From VAZQ01 sp035293945 (lineage in GTDB: Bacteria; Pseudomonadota; Alphaproteobacteria; Rhizobiales; Xanthobacteraceae): a stretch of 64,000 nt of DNA. The stretch covers positions 1 through 64,000 of the forward strand of contig DATGLV010000022.1 of assembly GCA_035293945.1 (NCBI GenBank), in the 5' to 3' direction. A program made the position numbers and the translations under genes. Below are positions 16,271 through 25,260 of this stretch, piece by piece; positions within the stretch are counted from its first letter, which is position 1; each line of letters begins with the position of its first letter. Under the pieces are notes generated by a model that saw only the letters and a list, made by a program, of their open reading frames with translations, had not been told where the DNA came from and searched no databases.

Positions 16271-16888
16271 ATGAGGCGCATCATGCATACCGACCGCTTG
16301 CAAACTAACCGCCGCCGCCTTCTCGCCATCGTCGCCGGCGCACTTGCGGCGCCCGTACTTGTAAGATCCGCATTGGCTCAGGCACAATCGCCCGGCATGA
16401 GCCGCCTCACCGCCTTTGCCTTCTCCTTCGCCGGGCTCGAGGGCGGCGACATTCGCCTGTCCGAATATGCCGGCAAGCCGATCCTCATCGTCAACACAGC
16501 TTCACTGTGCGGGTACACGCCTCAATATGCCGGTCTGCAGCAATTGTGGACCCGCTATCGCGACCGCGGGCTGCTTGTTCTCGGCGTGCCCTCCAATGAT
16601 TTCGGCGCCCAGGAACCCGGCACGCCGCTCGACATCATGCAGACCGCGCACGGCGACTACGGCGTGACATTCCCGCTCACCGCCAAGGCCGAGGTCAGAG
16701 GCAAGAACGCGCACCCGTTCTACAAGTGGGCCGCGGTCGAGCGCCCGGTCGAGACCCCGCACTGGAATTTTCACAAATATCTAGTAGGACGCGACGGTCA
16801 CATCGCCGCCGTCTTCCCGACCGAGATCGAGCCGATGGACGCCCGCGTCATCGATGCGGTGGTCAAGGAGATCGACCGCGTCGAGTAG
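16271..16888 (+). CDS. Tat-exported glutathione peroxidase family protein
   Basis: The 205-residue protein starts with a twin-arginine-like leader (NRRRLLAIVAGALAAP, to about residue 38), predicting periplasmic location. The peroxidase domain contains the peroxidatic Cys at 80 in NTASLCGYTPQY and the Trp-Asn pair (W165, N166) in HWNFHKYL. The usual Gln of the catalytic tetrad, in NQFGxQEP, is replaced by Asp (SNDFGAQEP, D110). The family reduces peroxides using thioredoxin or glutathione; a periplasmic member would need another thiol donor. The dienelactone-hydrolase gene follows on the same strand. An alternative TTG start at 16265 exists. Confidence 0.85.
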   Translation: MRRIMHTDRLQTNRRRLLAIVAGALAAPVLVRSALAQAQSPGMSRLTAFAFSFAGLEGGDIRLSEYAGKPILIVNTASLCGYTPQYAGLQQLWTRYRDRGLLVLGVPSNDFGAQEPGTPLDIMQTAHGDYGVTFPLTAKAEVRGKNAHPFYKWAAVERPVETPHWNFHKYLVGRDGHIAAVFPTEIEPMDARVIDAVVKEIDRVE

Positions 16889-16981
16889 AATCTGGCGTAT
16901 CCCGATCCATTCGATCCGGATATGCTTGATCCGCCCCTCTGCCCACTCGTCATTTTGTCTGTCCATAAAGGGAGGATTCCA

Positions 16982-17872
16982 ATGGGCGTTCAACCGAAAC
17001 TGCCGTCCGACGTCGAAGGCTTGGCCAAGATGATGCCGCCACTTTCCCGGCGCGGCTTCATGACGAGCTCGGCCGCTGCCGCCGCCGGCTATACGCTCGC
17101 CGCCGGCCCGGTGCGCGCCGACGCCATCAAGACCGATACCAACGGCCTCACTGTCGGCGACGCCAAGGTCAAGGTCGCAGGCGGCGACATGCCGGTCTAT
17201 TTCGCCCGGCCCGCCAACGTGGCGAACCCGCCGGTCATCCTGGTGGCCATGGAGATCTTCGGGTTGCACGAATACATCCGCGACGTAGCCCGGCGGCTCG
17301 CTCATCTCGGCGCGCTGGCGATCGCGCCCGACTATTATTTCCGCAGCGGCGCCGATCTCACCAAGATGGACGACATCCAAAAGATTCTCCCGATCGTCAA
17401 CAAGAAGCCGGATGCCGAGCTGTACGCCGATCTTGATGCAACGGTCGATTGGGCCAAATCGCAGGGCGGCGACACCAGCCGGCTCGGCATTATGGGCTTC
17501 TGCCGCGGCGGCCGCACCGTGTGGCTTTATTCGACCCACAACCCGAACCTGAAGGCGGGCGTTGCGTTCTACGGCACCCTGGCCGATCCCGAGAACGACA
17601 TCTGGCCCAAGAATGCACTCGATGCCGCGGCCGAGGTCAAAGAGCCGGTGCTCGGGCTTTATGGCGCCGAAGATGCCGGCATCAAGGTTTCGGACGTGAA
17701 GGACATGGAGGCGAAGCTGAAGGCGGCCGGCAAGACTGCCGAGTTCCACATCTATGACGGCGCCCCGCACGGCTTCCACGCCGATTATCGCCCGAGCTAC
17801 CGCGAGCAGCAGGCCAAGGCGGCTTGGGGCGAGATGATCAACTGGTTCAAGAAATACAAGGTTCTGTCCTGA
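16982..17872 (+). CDS. Tat-exported dienelactone hydrolase family protein
   Basis: The 296-residue protein has a twin-arginine leader (LSRRGFMTSSAAAAAGY, RR at 23-24) and a complete dienelactone-hydrolase fold. The triad is visible: Cys 174 in GFCRGG, Asp 231 in GAEDAG and His 263 in APHGFH. Cytoplasmic relatives cleave dienelactone during chloroaromatic breakdown; exported versions are of unknown substrate. The ATG at 16982 follows AAAGGGAGG. It lies 93 bases after the peroxidase gene on the same strand, and a strong terminator follows, so the two may form one transcript. Confidence 0.88.
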   Translation: MGVQPKLPSDVEGLAKMMPPLSRRGFMTSSAAAAAGYTLAAGPVRADAIKTDTNGLTVGDAKVKVAGGDMPVYFARPANVANPPVILVAMEIFGLHEYIRDVARRLAHLGALAIAPDYYFRSGADLTKMDDIQKILPIVNKKPDAELYADLDATVDWAKSQGGDTSRLGIMGFCRGGRTVWLYSTHNPNLKAGVAFYGTLADPENDIWPKNALDAAAEVKEPVLGLYGAEDAGIKVSDVKDMEAKLKAAGKTAEFHIYDGAPHGFHADYRPSYREQQAKAAWGEMINWFKKYKVLS

Positions 17873-17913
17873 TCATCCGATCAGCGCGGAACCGAAGATC
17901 GTACCCGAGACAA

Positions 17914-17943
17914 GTGCGGCGCCCGAGGGCGCCGCACTTTTTT
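17914..17943 (+). terminator. Rho-independent terminator of the hydrolase gene
   Basis: GTGCGGCGCC and GGCGCCGCAC form a perfect 10-bp stem around CGAG at 17914-17937, followed by six T residues. It starts 42 bases after the stop codon at 17872. This is the clearest intrinsic terminator in the window. Confidence 0.9.
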
Positions 17944-17966
17944 CCCCGGCCTCGAATGCAATTCGC

Positions 17967-18749
17967 TCAGGGCAACGGCGCGCTGGCGAACGCGTCGCCC
18001 GCCGCCCCAACCGTCTTCGCGACGTTTTGGGTGGGCTGCACGTCGAACAGATGGTCAACGTTGCTGAGGTGCATTGCCTGCACTTCATCGTCCGTCAGGC
18101 GGTGAAGCGGCTCCCACGGCGGAACGCGCAGCGCTGCCTGGAGGAGCTCGATCCCGCCCCCCATCTCGATCGTGTAGCTCGCAAGTGAGCCGATATCGCG
18201 CTCGACCAGAGCGATTTCATCGGCATTGTAGCTCGCGGTCTCCGGATGCGTGCGCTTCTTCGACAGCCAGATCTGGTGCACGAGCACGCGCGCCTCCGGC
18301 GGCACGTAACGGTGGAGGCCTCCCAGCAGAACAAACCCGCACATGGATTCGCAGGAGGCGGCGTGCGAGACCGATGCTGCAACCAACCCATCGGGTGCCG
18401 TGCTGGTCACGGTGGTTCCGACCGTGGTCGTGATGTCGAGGTCGCGCAGCATATGACCGAGCCGGATCGTGCCCACGACCGAGCCGCCCACGGAATCGAG
18501 CACGAGAGTGGCTCCATGCAGGTCACTCTGAGCCGCAAAGGCCGCAAAATCGTCCGGCGTGCGCTCGGTGATCGGCCCAACCGCGGAGATCCAGGTGCGG
18601 CAGATCTTGCCGCAGGAACCCGCCGGACGTTCCTGGTGCCATTCAAAACGCATGGTCGCAGGCCGCGAATTGTCAGCCACCGCGCTGCCGGCGAACGCCG
18701 GCAGGCAAGTCAGGGCAAGCGCAAGGCCGCCCAACAGAATTTGGATCAC
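17967..18749 (-). CDS. Exported ClpP/crotonase-fold-like protein (COG3904 type)
   Basis: The 260-residue protein has a Sec signal (residues 1-20, ending PAFA). The middle resembles periplasmic ClpP-like proteins of the COG3904 type: a strand-turn LVLDSVGGSVVGTIRLG, then ASCESMCGFVLLGG, where a Ser between two Cys occupies the ClpP nucleophile position. A basic-hydrophobic stretch RVLVHQIW and a helical C-terminus follow. Protease activity is possible but unproven for this group. The start is a GTG at 18749, supported by GGAAGGGG upstream and by the signal peptide. Five Cys are found in the precursor, fitting disulfides in the periplasm. Confidence 0.7.
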   Translation of the reverse strand: MIQILLGGLALALTCLPAFAGSAVADNSRPATMRFEWHQERPAGSCGKICRTWISAVGPITERTPDDFAAFAAQSDLHGATLVLDSVGGSVVGTIRLGHMLRDLDITTTVGTTVTSTAPDGLVAASVSHAASCESMCGFVLLGGLHRYVPPEARVLVHQIWLSKKRTHPETASYNADEIALVERDIGSLASYTIEMGGGIELLQAALRVPPWEPLHRLTDDEVQAMHLSNVDHLFDVQPTQNVAKTVGAAGDAFASAPLP

Positions 18750-19146
18750 GTGTTCCCCTTCCGCTCCTGATCTCTCGATCCTTGGCGAGGATGCCCCGTC
18801 AATTGCGCTCGCTTCTTCGGATGCAAGAGATCGGCCACTTCCCCCAGTTCAAGTCATGTCGCCCTGATCCTGTTACGACCATCCATTTGAGGCGGGAATA
18901 AGAAGGATTTCGCAGGATCAACATGCTCTTAAGCGCGCAGCCCGGTCAGCCGCGCTCCGCTGTCCTCCCCGGTTACCCGCCGTCCGATACCGCCCGTTCA
19001 TGCATCATTTACCCCTCTGGCGAGCACCGCCGTGCCGCCGCCCCGGACCAGCCGCCTACTGCACATCGTTTATTCATCATTTTCCACCCATGCTAGTGCT
19101 GTCCAGCCACGTTGGCACCAAAACCGGGGCGGATGAACCGCGCGCC
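18750..19146. other. Divergent intergenic region, nothing specific
   Basis: This 397-base region lies between the ClpP-like gene and the DUF2336 gene. It should contain both promoters. I recognise no gene, strong palindrome or riboswitch. The DUF2336 frame stays open into it, so that start could lie up to about 140 bases earlier. Confidence 0.35.
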
Positions 19147-20244
19147 ATGATGAACAAGCCTACGCTGATCGACGAATTGGAGCAGGCGCTCGCCTCCGGC
19201 ACCGAGGAGCATCGCGTCGAGATGCTGACGCGCATCACCGATCTGTTCCTTGCCGGCGCGAGCCGATATTCCGATGTTCAGATCAATCTCTTCGACGAAG
19301 TCATCAGCAAGCTCGTCGTCGCAATCGAAGCCAAGGCACGCGCGCGCCTGTCGGCGCGCCTGTCTGACAATGTGCACGCGCCGGTGGGCGTGATCCGCAA
19401 GCTCGCTGACGACGATGATATCGAGGTCGCGCGCCCGGTGCTCAAGAGCTCGAAGCGGCTGGAGGAAGCCGATCTCGTCGCTGCCGCCAAGACCAAAGGG
19501 CAGCCGCACCTGCTGGCGATCTCCGAGCGCTCTTCCTTGAGCGAAGCCGTCACTGACGTGCTGGTGATCCGCGGCGACCGCGAGGTCGCCCATTCGGTGG
19601 TCAGGAACGCGGGTGCCCGCTTCTCCGATGCCGGGTTCCGCATCCTGGTAAAGCGCTCGGCCAGCGACGAGGGCCTTGCGGTGCAGGTCGGGACGCGCCG
19701 CGATTTGCCGCGCCAGCACTTCCTGTCGCTGCTCGACCAGGCCTCTAGCACCGTCCGCCAGCGCCTGGCGATGGAGAATCCGCGGTCCGGCGCCGCGGTC
19801 AGCAGCGTCCTCACCGAGGTCGTCGGCGGCATCCGCACCGAGACCCGCAAGGTCTCCGACGGCTACGCCGCCGCCCGCCAGGAAGTGCTGGCGCTGCGCC
19901 GCGCCGGCCGCCTGGGAGAGAGCGAGGTCTATCGCTTCGCGCGCGAGGGCCGCTTCGAGCACACCGTCATCGCCCTGTCGATGTTGTGCGGCATCGAGAT
20001 CGACGCGGTCGAGCATGCTCTCCAGGAGCAAGGCCACGAGATCGTGCTGATCCTGGCAAAGCTCGCCGGCTTCTCCTCGACCGGAGCCAAAGCCCTCTTG
20101 CTGCTCAAGAACACCGAACGCGGGATTTCGGCCCACGATCTCGACAGCGCGCTTAAGAGCTACGACCAGCTTCAGGTCGCGACCGCCCAGCGCGTGCTCG
20201 GCTTCTACCGCACACGGCTGCAGGCTCAACTCGCCAGCGCCTAG
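19147..20244 (+). CDS. DUF2336 domain protein
   Basis: The 365-residue, almost wholly helical protein matches the DUF2336 (PF10098) family of Alphaproteobacteria. It begins MNKPTLIDELEQALASGT. Repeated motifs resemble HEAT-like helical pairs, with stretches such as VRKLADDDDIEVARPVLKSS and LLAISERSSLSEAVTDVLV. There is no signal or membrane segment. Function is not established; helical-repeat architecture suggests protein-protein interaction. The start is one of two adjacent ATGs (19147, 19150), and the binding site is weak. Its 3' end converges on speE with a 22-base gap. Confidence 0.75.
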   Translation: MMNKPTLIDELEQALASGTEEHRVEMLTRITDLFLAGASRYSDVQINLFDEVISKLVVAIEAKARARLSARLSDNVHAPVGVIRKLADDDDIEVARPVLKSSKRLEEADLVAAAKTKGQPHLLAISERSSLSEAVTDVLVIRGDREVAHSVVRNAGARFSDAGFRILVKRSASDEGLAVQVGTRRDLPRQHFLSLLDQASSTVRQRLAMENPRSGAAVSSVLTEVVGGIRTETRKVSDGYAAARQEVLALRRAGRLGESEVYRFAREGRFEHTVIALSMLCGIEIDAVEHALQEQGHEIVLILAKLAGFSSTGAKALLLLKNTERGISAHDLDSALKSYDQLQVATAQRVLGFYRTRLQAQLASA

Positions 20245-20266
20245 CCGGAGCTGAACCATCTGGGGC

Positions 20267-21193
20267 TTAGCGAACGCCGGCCTCCTTTCTCTTCGGCTTC
20301 GGATGCAGCTTCCGCTTCGATTTCCCTGCACGCGCGAGCTCGTCGACGATGAAGCGCGGCAACGCAAAAGCGGCCCTGTGCACCTCCGGGGTCCAGTACC
20401 TGGTGGGGAATCGTCCGGCGCGGGCATAGCGCTCGGCGATCACCTTGAGCGGCACCTCGCGCAGGCGCCTGTTGTCGCTTGCCCAGCCCATCGCCATATG
20501 ACCGCCCACATAGGTCGGGATCGCCGCCACATAGCAGCTTCCATCAGCGAAATGCTTGCGGAAATGCCCAACCGAAGAGACGAGCTCGGCCGGCTGCAGG
20601 AACGGCACGCCGTTCTGCGTCACCAGCACGCCGCCGGGGGTGAGGCAGCGCTTGCAGCCGCGGTAGAACCTTTCCGTGAACAGCACCTTGCCGGGCCCCT
20701 GGGGATCGGTTGAATCGACGATGATCACGTCGAAGCGGCGCTCGGTCGTGGCCACGAAATCCATGCCGTCAGCGATCACCAGATCGAAGCGCTTGTTGCC
20801 GACGACAGGCTTGGTGAACTCCGGAAAGTGTTCCTTGGAGAATTCGACCACCGAGGCGTCGATCTCGACTTGGGTGAGGCGAGCGATCGATTTGTGCTTG
20901 AGCACCTCCTCGGCAATCCCGCAATCGCCGCCGCCGACGATGAGCACTTGCCGCGCCTTGCCGTGCGCCAGGATGGGCACGTGGGTCATCATCTCGTGAT
21001 AAATGAACTCGTCGCGCGTCGTGACCTGGGTGGCGCCGTCCAGCATCAACATCTTGCCGAAATGCTTGTGCTGGAACAGGACGAGCTGTTGATGCTCGGT
21101 CTGGATTTCGTAAAGGACCCGCTCGATCGCATAGGTCATGCGAAAGCCGAGCGGGTCGAACAGCGTCTCGGCAATCCAGCGCTTTTCAGCCAT
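20267..21193 (-). CDS. speE: Spermidine synthase
   Basis: The 308-residue enzyme transfers an aminopropyl group from decarboxylated S-adenosylmethionine to putrescine. The nucleotide-binding motif GGGDCGIAEEV, the acidic VEID and the catalytic-region DSTDPQGPG are all present, and the N-terminal strands (YEIQTEHQQLVLF, LMLDGATQ) match the family. The length is normal, with an extra basic tail (KSKRKLHPKPKRKE) of about 20 residues. The ATG at 21193 begins MAEKRWIAE as expected. It lies 86 bases downstream of speD on the same strand, so the two enzymes of the pathway are probably co-transcribed. Confidence 0.93.
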   Translation of the reverse strand: MAEKRWIAETLFDPLGFRMTYAIERVLYEIQTEHQQLVLFQHKHFGKMLMLDGATQVTTRDEFIYHEMMTHVPILAHGKARQVLIVGGGDCGIAEEVLKHKSIARLTQVEIDASVVEFSKEHFPEFTKPVVGNKRFDLVIADGMDFVATTERRFDVIIVDSTDPQGPGKVLFTERFYRGCKRCLTPGGVLVTQNGVPFLQPAELVSSVGHFRKHFADGSCYVAAIPTYVGGHMAMGWASDNRRLREVPLKVIAERYARAGRFPTRYWTPEVHRAAFALPRFIVDELARAGKSKRKLHPKPKRKEAGVR

Positions 21194-21279
21194 GCCGCGC
21201 CCCACGCAAAGAAGCGGCCTGGCAAGCTGCCGGCCGTCTGCCAGAATTAGAGGATTCGCCGATGAAGTGGAATTCGGTC

Positions 21280-21783
21280 TTAGGCCTCGCGGCCGCGCAG
21301 CAGCTCGTTCACGGACACCCGTTGCGCCTTGAAAGCCTCGCGCAGGATCGGGATGCAGGCGTCGGGCTCGGCCTTGCCGCACATGAAAACATCGAGCGCC
21401 GCATACCCGATATCCGGCCAAGTGTGGATCGAGATGTGGCTTTCCGCCAGCACCGCGACGCCGGAGACGCCATTGGGGTAGAAATGATGCAGATGGATAT
21501 GCAGAAGCGTCGCCCGAGCGGCTGCGACACAACGGCGGAGCGTCGCGTCGATCAGATCGATATCGTTGAGGCCTTCGCCACCATGCAGATCAATGATCAG
21601 ATGAACGCCGGCGCACGCCACGCCGTTGCGCACCGCGAAGTGATCGTCGCGTTGCTCATTGCCGGAATCCGCCGGCACGGGCGCCACCACCGCCACCGGA
21701 GCCTTCTTGCGGGTGAGATTGGTCTTGCGGGGGCTCCGGCTCTCCAAGCCCTGCCTCGATCGCAAGAGGGCGTCCTGGCGCAT
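21280..21783 (-). CDS. speD: S-adenosylmethionine decarboxylase proenzyme
   Basis: The 167-residue proenzyme cleaves itself to make a pyruvoyl cofactor and supplies the aminopropyl donor for SpeE. The processing site is visible in LAESHISIHTWP: cleavage before S115 turns that Ser into the pyruvoyl group. The conserved ALDVFMCG follows. It is longer than the usual bacterial enzyme of about 120-130 residues because of a basic, Pro/Ala-rich N-terminal extension of roughly 50 residues. GGGGAGGA directly precedes the ATG at 21783, so the extension is likely to be translated. speE follows. Confidence 0.92.
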   Translation of the reverse strand: MRQDALLRSRQGLESRSPRKTNLTRKKAPVAVVAPVPADSGNEQRDDHFAVRNGVACAGVHLIIDLHGGEGLNDIDLIDATLRRCVAAARATLLHIHLHHFYPNGVSGVAVLAESHISIHTWPDIGYAALDVFMCGKAEPDACIPILREAFKAQRVSVNELLRGREA

Positions 21784-22133
21784 TGCGTCCTCCCCAACCA
21801 GAGATCCAAGCCGAGCGCTGGTGCTCCGACCTGGAGCCTCAAGGAGCCTCGGAATGCGAATGCCGCCGACCCGGCCCGCATGGCGGACTGATGACAGCGG
21901 CTCGCTCCCAAATAAGGCCGGTCCCCCTTAAGTCAAGCAGATTCTGGAAGGAAACGTTTAGAATTTGGTTTCAGCCGACGCCATGACGAGAACAGCTTGC
22001 TTCGGCCCCGCGTTGGTCCCGCAGCCGCACCCGTCTTGACCCGCCGACAAAGCCCGCCAACTATGCGCGGCGTGCCGGCTTGGCGAATTCATCTCTTTCA
22101 TTCCAAGCATGGCGCCCTTTACGGAGATTTGTG
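21784..22133. other. Divergent leader region of speD and the amidohydrolase gene
   Basis: The 350 bases carry a candidate speD promoter on the minus strand (21909-21937) and, on the plus strand, CTTGAC at 22035-22040, a -35-like element for the amidohydrolase gene. The speD leader would be about 120 bases long and contains the near-repeat GGAGCCTC twice. I recognise no riboswitch class in it. Confidence 0.4.
21909..21937 (-). promoter_or_regulatory. Candidate speD promoter
   Basis: Read on the minus strand, CTTGAC (21937-21932) is followed after 17 bases by TATTTG (21914-21909). The first box matches the alphaproteobacterial housekeeping -35 exactly; the second is a weak -10. Confidence 0.4.
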
Positions 22134-23243
22134 ATGAGCGGGCATGCCGGATCGCGCCGTCTAACTGCAAGATGCCTTTGCTGTACGGGAGCTGCCGGCC
22201 CTTCCGCGCTGCCCGTGAGCCGGCGCGACTTTCTCGCCGGCTCGGCGGCGGCAAGCGCGCTGGGAATGGTGGGCGCTTCGACCAACACGCCACCGGCTGC
22301 CGCCCAAGCTCCGGCAAAGCCGCGGCGGATCGATGTCCACCACCACTTCGTGCCGCCGGTCCATGCCGAGGCACTGGCGCGGCACAAAAGCACAGCGGCC
22401 AAATGGTCGGTCGAGGCGTCGCTTTCGGATATGGACAAGGCCGGGGTCGATACCGCCGTCGTCTCCATCCTCAATCCGGGTGTCTGGTTCGGCCAGATCG
22501 ACGAGGAGGCACGCACCCTGGCGCGTGCCTGCAATGAATATGCGGCCAACCTCGAGCGCGACCACAAAGGCAAATTCCGCTCCTTCGCGGTGATCCCGCT
22601 GCCGGACACAGAAGGCAGCCTGCGCGAGATCGAATATGCGCTCGACGTCCTCAAGGCGCAGGGCATCGCGCTGTGGACCAGCTACAGTGACAAGTATCTG
22701 GGCGATCCGGCCTTCTTGCCGGTGTTCGAGGAGCTCAACCGGCGCAAAGCCGTGGTCTATACCCATCCGACGGTGCCCGATTGCTGCAGCAATCTTGTCA
22801 AAGGCGTGCCGGTCTCCACGCTCGAATATGCTCATGACACCACGCGCACCATCGCCAGCCTCGTGTTCGGCGAGGGCAATACCGCGCTCAAGTGTCCGGA
22901 CATCAAGTTTATCTGGTCGCACAGCGGCGGCACGCTGCCATTCCTGACGAGCCGTTTTGTCGAGCTAGCCAACCGGCCGCGCGACAAGGAACGCTTCCCC
23001 AACGGCCCGCTGCCGATCTTCGGGCGTTTTTATTACGAGATCGCCCAGGGCAATACCCGCGGCCAGCTCGCAGCACTGATGGAGATGGTCAAGATTTCCC
23101 AGGTGATGTTCGGCTCGGACTATCCGTTCCGCAAAGGCATCGACGCGGTCCAAGGCGAGCACAATTTCACCTTCACGCCGGAGGATATCTCCGCGATCGA
23201 TTCGGAGAACGCGATCCGGGTGATGCCGGGATTGCAGGTGTAG
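22134..23243 (+). CDS. Tat-exported amidohydrolase (amidohydrolase_2 family)
   Basis: The 369-residue protein has a twin-arginine motif (VSRRDFLAGSAAA, RR at 30-31) some way into the leader, predicting export. The catalytic domain matches PF04909 TIM-barrel amidohydrolases and decarboxylases: metal-site RIDVHHHF at about 65-72, YTHPTVPDC in the middle, IWSHSGGTLPF and MFGSDYPF near the end. Relatives hydrolyse or decarboxylate aromatic acids; the substrate here is unknown. The ATG at 22134 follows GGAGATT. An unusual Cys cluster (CLCC) precedes the RR motif. The gene ends only 7 bases from the converging aspS. Confidence 0.85.
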   Translation: MSGHAGSRRLTARCLCCTGAAGPSALPVSRRDFLAGSAAASALGMVGASTNTPPAAAQAPAKPRRIDVHHHFVPPVHAEALARHKSTAAKWSVEASLSDMDKAGVDTAVVSILNPGVWFGQIDEEARTLARACNEYAANLERDHKGKFRSFAVIPLPDTEGSLREIEYALDVLKAQGIALWTSYSDKYLGDPAFLPVFEELNRRKAVVYTHPTVPDCCSNLVKGVPVSTLEYAHDTTRTIASLVFGEGNTALKCPDIKFIWSHSGGTLPFLTSRFVELANRPRDKERFPNGPLPIFGRFYYEIAQGNTRGQLAALMEMVKISQVMFGSDYPFRKGIDAVQGEHNFTFTPEDISAIDSENAIRVMPGLQV

Positions 23244-23250
23244 CGGCCGA

Positions 23251-25095
23251 TTATTTGCCGGGCAGATTGAGCCGCAGATGCAGCTCGCGCAGCTGCTTGG
23301 GTGTGGCTTCCGACGGCGCGCCCATCATCAGGTCCTCGGCGCGCTGGTTCATCGGGAACAGCACCACCTCGCGCAGGTTCTCCTCCCCGCACAGCAGCAT
23401 CACGATGCGATCGATGCCCGGCGCGATGCCGCCGTGCGGCGGGGCGCCGAGCGAAAGCGCATGCAACATGCCGCCGAACCGGCTCGTGAGGGTCGCTTCG
23501 TCGTATCCTGCAATCGCGAAGGCCTTTTTCATGACCTCGGGCCGATGATTGCGGATCGCACCTGACGACAGCTCGACCCCGTTGCAGACGATGTCGTATT
23601 GGATCGCCTTGAGGCTCAAGAGCTTCTCGGTATCGGTCGCATCGAGCGCCAAAAACTCCTCGGGCGCCAGGTTCGGCATGGAGAACGGATTGTGGGAGAA
23701 GTCGATCCTCTTCTCCTCCTCGTTCCATTCGTACATCGGGAAGTCGACGATCCAGCAGAGGGCAAATTGATCCTTCTGCACGAGCGAGAGCTCCTCGCCG
23801 ACCTTGTTGCGCGCCATGCCGGCAAACTTGACGAACTTGGCGGGATCACCGGCGACGAAGAACACCGCATCGCCGTCGCCCAGGCCGAGCTTGGCCCGCA
23901 GCGCCTCGACCTTCTCCTCACCTAAATTGGTGGCGATCGGGCCAATGCCCTTGGCAGCAGACATCGGTCCGGACGAAGATCTTGCTGGTTCGGCTCCCTC
24001 CGATCCGGCAGCCCGGAACATAATGTAACCCAAACCCGGTTCACCTTCGCCCTGCGCCCACGAATTCATGCGGTCGCAAAACGCTCGGCTGCCGCCGCCG
24101 GGAGCCGGGATGGCCCACACCGCAGCTTTGGGGCTCGCCTCGAGAATGCGCGCGAACACCTTGAAGCCACCGCCGCGGAAAACATCGGATACGTCCTGCA
24201 TCCTGATCGGATTGCGCAGGTCGGGCTTGTCACTGCCGTAGGCGCGGATCGCCTCCGCATAGGGGATGAGGGGGAACTTCTGCGTCACCGGCTTGCCGCC
24301 GCCGAACTCCTCGAACACACCGCGCAGCACCGGCTCGACCGCCGCAAAGACGTCCTCCTGGGTGACGAAGCTCATCTCGATATCGAGCTGATAGAACTCG
24401 CCGGGCGAGCGGTCGGCGCGCGCATCCTCGTCGCGGAAGCAAGGCGCGACTTGAAAATAGCGGTCGAAACCCGCCACCATGATCAGCTGCTTGAACTGCT
24501 GCGGCGCCTGCGGCAGCGCGTAGAACTTGCCTGGGTGCAGCCGCGAGGGGACAAGATAATCGCGCGCGCCCTCCGGGCTCGAGGCGGTCAGGATCGGGGT
24601 CTGGAACTCGAAGAAGCCCTGTTCCTTCATCCGCCGGCGCAGCGAATCAATGATCTGGCCGCGCTTGATGATGTTCTGGTGGAGGTGCTCGCGACGCAGG
24701 TCGAGGAACCGGTACTTGAGCCTTATGTCCTCGGGATATTCCTGATCGCCGAACACCGGCAGGGGCAGCTCGGCCGCGGGCCCCAGCACTTCAAGCGCGC
24801 TGATGAACAATTCGACCGCGCCCGTCGGCAAATCCGGATTGGCGGTGCCTTCCGGGCGCGCGCGCACCTTGCCATCGAGCCGCACCACCCATTCGGCGCG
24901 CAGCTTCTCCACCTGCTTGAACACCGGCGAGTCGGGATCGGCCACGCATTGCGTGATGCCGTAATGGTCGCGCAGATCGATGAACAGGAGCCCGCCATGG
25001 TCGCGGATGCGGTGGCACCAGCCGGAAAGCCGCGCTTCTGCGCCGATATCGGCCGCGCGCAGTTGGCCGCAGGTATGGGATCGATAGCGATGCAT
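23251..25095 (-). CDS. aspS: Aspartyl-tRNA synthetase
   Basis: The 614-residue class II synthetase charges tRNA-Asp; in many alphaproteobacteria lacking AsnRS it also charges tRNA-Asn. The N-terminal OB-fold anticodon-binding domain (YRSHTCGQLRAADIG onward), motif 2 (CFRDEDARADRSPGEFYQLD) and motif 3 (GIAPGIDRIVMLL) are all present, as is the GAD-type insertion typical of bacterial enzymes. A Ser/Glu/Ala-rich loop after YIMFRAAG looks expanded. The ATG at 25095 is chosen because the conserved N-terminus starts MHRYRSH. It is divergent from the ThDP enzyme gene at 25261. Confidence 0.95.
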   Translation of the reverse strand: MHRYRSHTCGQLRAADIGAEARLSGWCHRIRDHGGLLFIDLRDHYGITQCVADPDSPVFKQVEKLRAEWVVRLDGKVRARPEGTANPDLPTGAVELFISALEVLGPAAELPLPVFGDQEYPEDIRLKYRFLDLRREHLHQNIIKRGQIIDSLRRRMKEQGFFEFQTPILTASSPEGARDYLVPSRLHPGKFYALPQAPQQFKQLIMVAGFDRYFQVAPCFRDEDARADRSPGEFYQLDIEMSFVTQEDVFAAVEPVLRGVFEEFGGGKPVTQKFPLIPYAEAIRAYGSDKPDLRNPIRMQDVSDVFRGGGFKVFARILEASPKAAVWAIPAPGGGSRAFCDRMNSWAQGEGEPGLGYIMFRAAGSEGAEPARSSSGPMSAAKGIGPIATNLGEEKVEALRAKLGLGDGDAVFFVAGDPAKFVKFAGMARNKVGEELSLVQKDQFALCWIVDFPMYEWNEEEKRIDFSHNPFSMPNLAPEEFLALDATDTEKLLSLKAIQYDIVCNGVELSSGAIRNHRPEVMKKAFAIAGYDEATLTSRFGGMLHALSLGAPPHGGIAPGIDRIVMLLCGEENLREVVLFPMNQRAEDLMMGAPSEATPKQLRELHLRLNLPGK

Positions 25096-25260
25096 GGTAT
25101 TGGGAAGTCCTAATGCGGGGCGGAAAGGCCATGCAGGGGCCGGCTTGTCAAGGCGCGCTCGCCGCCGGCCGAGGGAGCACCTCGACAGGCCGCTTGCAAT
25201 CTGCACAACTCCGAACCTTCGTTCCCACCCTGTCCGGCTTGCACGAAAGCATCAAGGCAG

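Noticed and set aside
19093..20427. 444-codon antisense frame over the DUF2336 gene
   Set aside because: Composition is typical of a shadow frame (His, Arg, Asp, Ala), it has no recognisable domain, and it overlaps a well-supported gene.
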